Below are positions 58,670 to 64,000 of a stretch of DNA of 64,000 nucleotides, piece by piece (the first letter of the stretch is position 1; each line of letters begins with the position of its first letter). Made by a program: the position numbers and the translations under genes. Source of the DNA: Pseudo-nitzschia pungens (taxonomy: Eukaryota > Bacillariophyta > Bacillariophyceae > Bacillariales > Bacillariaceae); assembly GCA_037355855.1 (NCBI GenBank), contig CM074761.1:744001-808000 (forward strand), written 5' to 3'. Below the pieces are notes generated by a model, which was given only the letters and a program-made list of their open reading frames with translations, did not search any database and was not told the origin of the DNA.

Positions 58670-61108
58670 AAAATGGCTTTGATTGATAATGAAAATCCTG
58701 TGAACCAAGAAATATTGCGTGGGGTTCAAATTATACGGCATCTGCCAATGGCCGTTTGTCAATTTGATATGAAGGGCAGGGTAATGTTCCAGAATCCAGC
58801 AGCATATTTACCAGCACTTGACGACGAAGAAACAAAAGAAAGCTACGACGACGATGAATCTCTGATGAATGTGATGGATACCGATGCCCAGTCAGAATTC
58901 TCGGCCGATCTCTTTGACGAGTACGGTGCAGTACAGACTGTAGCATCGAATAATGGCAGGGGAAACTTTATGGATCGATTTGTCAACAAGAAGGTTGCAC
59001 GAGAGCTCCTCGAAAGTCTACAGGACGATCCCCAACAACTTCGTGACTTGAGCACCGACACCGCAACCGTTACCATCGAGGCCGAGCTATACACGTCAAC
59101 GAAGGGACGAACGCAATGGTCGGCCATACAGCTTCGGAAAACGAAGGATCCCGTGACATCGCGGCCAGTCATACTGTATAGTGCTCAGGACAAGTCGGAC
59201 GCGATGGAGGCCAAGCGCGAACGCGAGGCTCGTTTGCAGAAATCGGAATTTCTCGCTATTATGGCCCATGAAATTCGAACGCCTTTGCATCAAGTCACGG
59301 GTTTTATTGATCTCTTGGAGCTGGATGCATGCAGCAATCCCATAACAACAACATCCTCGTCCGGTGCAATGAATACTTCTAGCAGAAACAATTCGTTCGA
59401 AAGCACTCGTTTTAATACCCAAAACGCCATGTTTCCTCAACTCATGTTCGACGGAACTCTCATCAACGGACGTGAAAAACCTGCATTTGTAAGAAAGGTC
59501 CGCAGTACTAGTTTCATTAATACGAGATCGCCAGCGTCATCTTTGCCATCCAGTTATCTGTCACGCTCTGCGGTTGGCAATCTCAGTACCGAGCAAAAGA
59601 ATTACATCAAATTACTCAAATCCAGCGCGAATCAACTGATGACAGTGATCAGTGACGTTTTAGACTACAGCAAATTGGAGGCAGGAAAAATGAAGACAGA
59701 ACGCATACCTTTTGAGCTTTTGAGTGTTGTTCAGGGATCTATGGAAGCCGTACGTGGCAGTTGCGAAGAAAAAGGTCTGTATTTGACTTTGGATTACGGT
59801 GGTCCCGATAACGACGACTTTTCTAAAGATAACGATGATGAGACGTCTTGCAGTAACAACGGCACAATAGATCATAGAAAGATATGTCGTCGACGAAGTT
59901 ATCATGGATCATCGACAAATATGCCAGCACCGAGAAGAAGAAAACTAGGTAGAATGCATAGTTTTAATCAACAAAAGAAAAAAAAATTCGGCTCCCATCC
60001 GAATATCAGGAATAACGACATTCCGTTCCGAATCCTGGGGGACCCTAATCGACTACGACAGGTTTTGCTGAATCTTTTGTCAAACGCTGTAAAATTTACA
60101 GAAAAGGGTGGTATCCATGTTCGAGTATGCTCCTCCGAAAAGGAATGTGTTCAGTCGGCTACCAGGATGGGATGCGCAAGCTATCCCAAAAGCAACGCAT
60201 TATCAGTTTCAGAGCGACCATCATCATCACCAACGTCTTCGACGTCACTCACAGAAAGAAATGGAGAAGCAAAAGTAAAAGGTGAGACGTTGAAGAATAC
60301 CGACGACACACTGAAAATCATAAAGGGCGATTCCAATCCTAGCACCACCAAGGCAAACCGCGTGAATGCTCGCCCGCGATCTCTCAGAATCGTTGTGACC
60401 GACACGGGGATGGGTATAAGCAAAGAGCAACAAGGAGCTATTTTTGAAAAGTATCAACAGGCAAATTTGTCGGTCGCTCGAAACTTTGGCGGAACCGGTT
60501 TGGGGCTTTCCATTTGTAAATTGCTCGTCGAACAAACCATGGGTGGATCGATAGGTGTAGACAGTGATGACGGACAAGGTTCGTCGTTTTATGTCACGCT
60601 GCCCATCGAACTTCCCAGAGAATGCATCGACGAGACGAGTCGAGGTTCGAATGGAGGGAAAGACAAACACGACAATGGTGAATCCATGAATATATTGGTA
60701 GCAGAAGACAACAAGATCAACCAGAAACTCGTGGCTAATATGCTCAAACGCATGGGTCACAAGTCGACATTGGTAGAGAATGGTCGACAGGCGATAGACA
60801 TGATCGAGGAACAATTCTCCACGGAGGGATCGTCCTCAAGAAACATGGGATTCGACGCGGTTTTGATGGACATTCAAATGCCCGTGATGGATGGGTTGGA
60901 AGCAACGAGACGACTCCGGACCATGGGTTACACCGATTTGCCGATTGTCGGGTTGACAGCTAGCGTGAAACGTTCCGATTACATAGAGCTCGGCTTCAAC
61001 GATTGGTTGCCTAAACCAATTTTGATGAAAGATCTGAAAGCGAAACTCTTGAAGTTACAAACGGAACAAGCGGAAGACAGCGACGAATTATCGAGGGCAC
61101 AGGCATGA
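57386..61108 (+). CDS. Hybrid histidine kinase with PAS-like regions and receiver domain
   Basis: Single exon of 1240 residues. After an acidic disordered N-terminus there are two PAS-like regions (around residues 157-268 and 453-612) separated by low-complexity sequence with a run of ten His (419-428). The HisKA domain has FLAIMAHEIRTPLHQV, with phospho-accepting His628. The HATPase domain has the N-box NLLSNAVKF (from 896), DTGMGI (from 1006) and GTGLGLSICK (from 1036). A receiver domain follows (MNILVAEDNKINQKL from 1101; phospho-accepting Asp1162 in MDIQMPVMDG; Lys1210 in LPKPI). No membrane helix is seen, so it is probably a cytosolic sensor passing phosphate to a histidine phosphotransfer protein. 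Long inserts of about 75-100 residues interrupt the kinase core. It converges with the 61598 gene. Confidence 0.95.
58640..58669 (+). repeat. CAT trinucleotide run coding ten His
   Basis: Ten CAT codons in a row within the linker between the two PAS-like regions of the histidine kinase. Confidence 0.95.
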
Positions 61109-61597
61109 TCGTTCTACACGTACTCGACAACAAACATCACGTTTAAAATATAGTATCAATAGAGGCGTGTCTTCTCTTTCGAAAAATCCTGAAATCAGTG
61201 TCTGGATCGAGCTCGTGCTGGGAAGAAAACGTGGGGAGCATTGTACCGTGGCAAAATTGTTCGCGGACGCAGAGCCATAGATCGCCACTTGCTGCCATGA
61301 TTCCCGTACAGTACGTGCGGTTTATTTCGCAAAGGTTGGCAATATTGGTGGTCGCGCATGGATCGGTTATTGATTGCCAGCATTATCTTGTTGCGCAGCC
61401 CAATCGTTCCATCGAGTTGTACGGCGGCAAAGTGTTCTTGGTTTTGCTGCGCTCCCAACTCATTCCTCGCGCGGTGTTGATTCCAGAGCAGGATGCGCCT
61501 CGAGCAGGACGCACTTGGCAGTGAACAAACCCGCGAACGCAACCGTGAAGAACGCAACCGGGAACGCAATCATGTCTCTAAGATCGTTTGCCGGCAA
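61109..61597. other. Intergenic between convergent genes
   Basis: Open frames occur on both strands but none has recognisable protein features. Part may be the 3' UTR of the histidine kinase or of the 61598 gene. Confidence 0.4.
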
Positions 61598-62452
61598 CTA
61601 AAGAATTCCTTCTTGTCGCAACCGACTCGAGTACAAGGCGTTCGATTCGTCAATCGCACCGGGTGGGAGCGGCGTTGTGTCACTCTCCCGCACCTCGTCC
61701 AACCAATGGATGCTTCCCTCCGTTTCGTCGTCGTCGTCGTCGTCGTATTCTCGGCCCGGCTTCCAAACCCCGGTTCTCGTGACCTTGCAGATTGCCACAA
61801 CGTGATCCCCGGCGTCCACCAACGGGTTTGACGACGGAGACCACTCGACCCGAAGGTACAACGCGCATCCCGGCAACACTTCGAAGCCGTGGTTGCCATT
61901 CGTTCGGTCATCCTCCACGGCTTTTGTTTCTGTTTCTGCTTTTGTTGCCCCCATGCTCCCCGCGGTGGTCTCCGGGGGGACAAGTCCACCACGCAAAGCC
62001 CTCGTCGCGGCACAGCGGCCGACTTGTCGACGTCTTTTCCCGATTGCTTTCCGAGAATCGGAACCAGGTACCGATGGTCGTGGGTCAGGAGCTGGAGAAT
62101 TCCCGTCGAGGGAAGCATCGTCGTCGCCACTACGGTCGTCGAGAAAGGCTTCCTTCGTCATCGTCCCGTGATAGAAGGACAGGGCCCACAGCTTGGGGGA
62201 CGAAACCGAGACGGGCGTGCAAAATGTCATGATGTTCATGGACGTTTTTCGTTGCTCGGGCATCGTGGTGGATGCTGTCGTTGCCGTCGCAAAGGACCAT
62301 ACCGGTACGGAAATGGGAGGAGGTGGCGGGATCGGTGACGACGAGGACAACGACGATGACGACGACAATCCATCCACCGTCGTTCTTGCGGTTGCCATCA
62401 CTACAACCGCCAGCGAGAGAGCCGCTTTCACCGACATTCTCACTTTTGCCAT
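61598..62452 (-). CDS. Flavin-reductase-like (FMN-binding split-barrel) protein with two compensating frame breaks
   Basis: I place the start at the ATG at 62452, where a signal-peptide-like stretch begins (MAKVRMSVKAALSLAVVVM); ATG codons at 62482 and inside the stretch are alternatives. The frame codes 284 residues from 62452. NIMTFCTPVSVSSPKLWALS and YHGTMTKEAFL match the start of diatom flavin-reductase-like proteins from memory, and the end ALYSSRLRQEGIL is also typical. The expected middle, GILQLLTHDHRYLVPILGKQ, is found in a different frame between about 62110 and 61979. One base too many in a C3 run (plus-strand G 62110-62112) and one too few in a C6 run (61974-61979) would explain it. 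The frame stays open throughout, so a protein is still encoded, with about 44 altered residues. Confidence 0.55.
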   Translation of the reverse strand: MAKVRMSVKAALSLAVVVMATARTTVDGLSSSSSLSSSSPIPPPPPISVPVWSFATATTASTTMPEQRKTSMNIMTFCTPVSVSSPKLWALSFYHGTMTKEAFLDDRSGDDDASLDGNSPAPDPRPSVPGSDSRKAIGKRRRQVGRCAATRALRGGLVPPETTAGSMGATKAETETKAVEDDRTNGNHGFEVLPGCALYLRVEWSPSSNPLVDAGDHVVAICKVTRTGVWKPGREYDDDDDDETEGSIHWLDEVRESDTTPLPPGAIDESNALYSSRLRQEGIL

Positions 62453-64000
62453 CGACGAATAAGCCTGTTGAAAAATCAACATGTAGGTCCCACCAAGAAC
62501 CAAGAGATACAAGAGTCTTTGCCGATTGCACCCTGTTACAGAGAGAACGAATACCAGTACCGGTAGGGTTGCGGAAGGGAACGGGGAAAGAATGAACGCG
62601 TAACCTTACGAACGAACAGATCGACGAGGATCAAGGATCTTTGACTTTTCACATACCGATAAGGTTAATTAAGATTACTTCCATCACGTTCCAAAGTGTG
62701 TGCGCAACTTGTCAACCTTATTGGAAGGTTTACCTCGGAGGGTAAATCTTACTAACTTAGTGGAGTTGTATTGCGCCATCATGGCCTCTATTTAAGTACC
62801 AGTAATTTTTTTTGTTGAATGACTTCGTAGTAGAGTAGTACATTTCAAAAGTACCTTACTACCCTACGAGAAGAAAGACAAGAAGTAAACCTTACAAGTA
62901 ATTACCGTATTGGGGTGTGACCGATAGCAGAAGCAAGTTACGTAAAACCTTATTATTTGTAGTATCATGTGGTAGTACTACTAAATAAGGGCCTATTTCT
63001 GTACAGTTCAGTCTATCTCTTGGCACACTGAATATCTTATAATAATATAAGGCTGCTAAGAGCTGGGGTAGGTAGATCTGGTACAAATCCTACTGGAAGG
63101 ACCCAGCATCCTGTCTAGCATCCTATTTACTACTAGTATCATGTCCCCCTTATTTCTGTACAGTTCTGTCTATATCTTGGCACACTGACTATCTTATAAT
63201 ATATACAAGTAGTAGCTGCTAAGAGCTGGGGTAGGTAGATCTGGTACAAGTTCTACATACAGGGCCCAGCATCCTGCTTAGCATCCTGTTCAGCAGTAGT
63301 ATCCCCCCTAGCACAGGACAGTTCCATTTGTCAATTAGCACCCCCTATAGATCTCCCAATATTGATCTGCTAAGAACTGGGGCATGTACATCTGGTACAA
63401 GTTCTACATACAGGGCCCAGCATCCTGCTTAGCATCCTGTTCAGTATTCCCCTTAGCCCAGTATGGTTTGGTTTATCAGCTAGCATCCTGTAGATCTCCC
63501 AATATTGATCTGATAAGAACTGGGGCACGTACATCTGGTACAAATTCTACATACAGGGCCCAGCATCCTCCTGCTTGGCATCCTGTTCAGTATCCCCCTT
63601 AGCCCAGCAGTATGGTTTGGTTTATCAGTTAGCATCCTGTAGATCTCCCAATATTGATCTGATAAGAACTGGGGCACGTACCGTACATCTGGTACAAATT
63701 CTAATCTTATCTTGCGATTCCCTGCCTTTCCCAGTCAAAATAAGGAAAGTCGCTATACTGAAAGAGTCTTCTTCTACAAATACGAAGTCATTACGAAGTA
63801 CAAGTAAGATTACTTCGTAACTTACTTCGTACTACTAGTATTATTACGAAGTATTATTTTGTGGTTTTGATTGAATGAATTATGAATTCATCAAAAGTGA
63901 ATCCAAAAGGATCGACCCGCCAAAACGGATGATGGACAGGCAGTACGTACCGTAGGAAATATCCTCCGCCCCTGAAATGAGAACTCGCACCTCCTCCCTT
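62453..64000. other. Gene-free right end with tandem repeats
   Basis: GTAAC-rich DNA (62590-62960 and 63780-63860) flanks a five-copy tandem repeat (62985-63708). Small frames inside the repeats copy one another and are not genes. Confidence 0.55.
62985..63708. repeat. Five diverged tandem repeats of about 115-160 bp
   Basis: Copies begin near 62985, 63145, 63303, 63447 and 63593. Most share CTGCTAAGAGCTGGGG or CTGATAAGAACTGGGG, then an ATCTGGTACAA segment and CCCAGCATCCTG...GCATCCTGTTCAG. Copies 1 and 2 share a left half (TTCTGTACAGTTC...TTGGCACACTGA); copies 3-5 share another (GATCTCCCAATATTGATCTG). The last copy is truncated. Confidence 0.9.

Noticed and set aside
61195..61569. Minus-strand frame of 124 codons as a continuation of the flavin-reductase-like gene
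   Set aside because: The gene already ends at 61598 with the expected C-terminus; the Arg/Ser-rich translation shows no domain and probably lies in the 3' UTR.
62985..63708. Tandem repeats considered as a CRISPR array
   Set aside because: The units are long, diverged and without short identical repeats and unique spacers, and the DNA is eukaryotic nuclear.

Overview
The window is nuclear DNA of a diatom, probably a pennate one. The evidence is a fucoxanthin-chlorophyll-type light-harvesting protein, several proteins whose signal peptides end in the diatom plastid signature (cleavage before Phe), short GT-AG introns, 377-residue actins, a Pro-Thr-Ser-repeat M11 peptidase and a hybrid histidine kinase. 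There is no operon structure. Genes lie on both strands, each with its own flanks, and convergent pairs sit 120-700 bp apart.

Layout. 1-6 kb: a glycosyltransferase-like type II membrane protein, a plastid AhpC/TSA-like protein and a two-exon Ser/Lys-rich membrane protein. 6.9-8.3 kb: actin copy 1. 9-18 kb: an unrecognised charged protein, a two-exon FkbM methyltransferase, an SDS22-like leucine-rich-repeat protein, a P-loop kinase and a two-exon START protein with a signal peptide. 19-25 kb: two related plastid-targeted coiled-coil proteins and a thylakoid-lumen PsbQ-like protein. 25.5-27 kb: actin copy 2. 28-29 kb: the light-harvesting protein. 29-33.7 kb: a gene-free, repeat-rich stretch. 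33.7-41 kb: a very large disordered protein ending in a PDZ domain, and Rab2. 42.4-44 kb: actin copy 3, with a frameshift. 45-51 kb: a protein of unknown function, a peroxisomal SCP2 protein and a three-exon M11 (gametolysin-like) peptidase with two minisatellite arrays. 51-57 kb: a second gene-poor stretch with two fold-back elements. 57-62.5 kb: a hybrid histidine kinase and a flavin-reductase-like gene. 63 kb: five tandem copies of a repeat of about 115-160 bp.

Seven two- or three-exon genes were reconstructed by joining reading frames at GT-AG junctions that keep the frame and restore conserved motifs: the Ser/Lys membrane protein, three actins, FkbM, START, Rab2 and the M11 peptidase (the actins counted as one type). 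The PDZ gene also has one intron. Three genes carry apparent frame breaks (actin copy 3, the PDZ gene and the flavin-reductase-like gene). Two of these are at homopolymers, so read errors must be excluded before any is called a pseudogene.

Functional themes are plastid biology (light-harvesting protein, PsbQ-like, AhpC/TSA-like, coiled-coil pair), cytoskeleton and membrane traffic (actins, Rab2), lipid handling (START, SCP2), surface or secreted proteins (glycosyltransferase, FkbM, M11 peptidase) and signalling (histidine kinase, SDS22-like, PDZ). The best candidates for something undescribed are the paired plastid coiled-coil family, the exon-bounded near-identity of the three actins, the histidine kinase with expanded loops, and the fold-back and GTAC/GTAAC-rich intergenic DNA.
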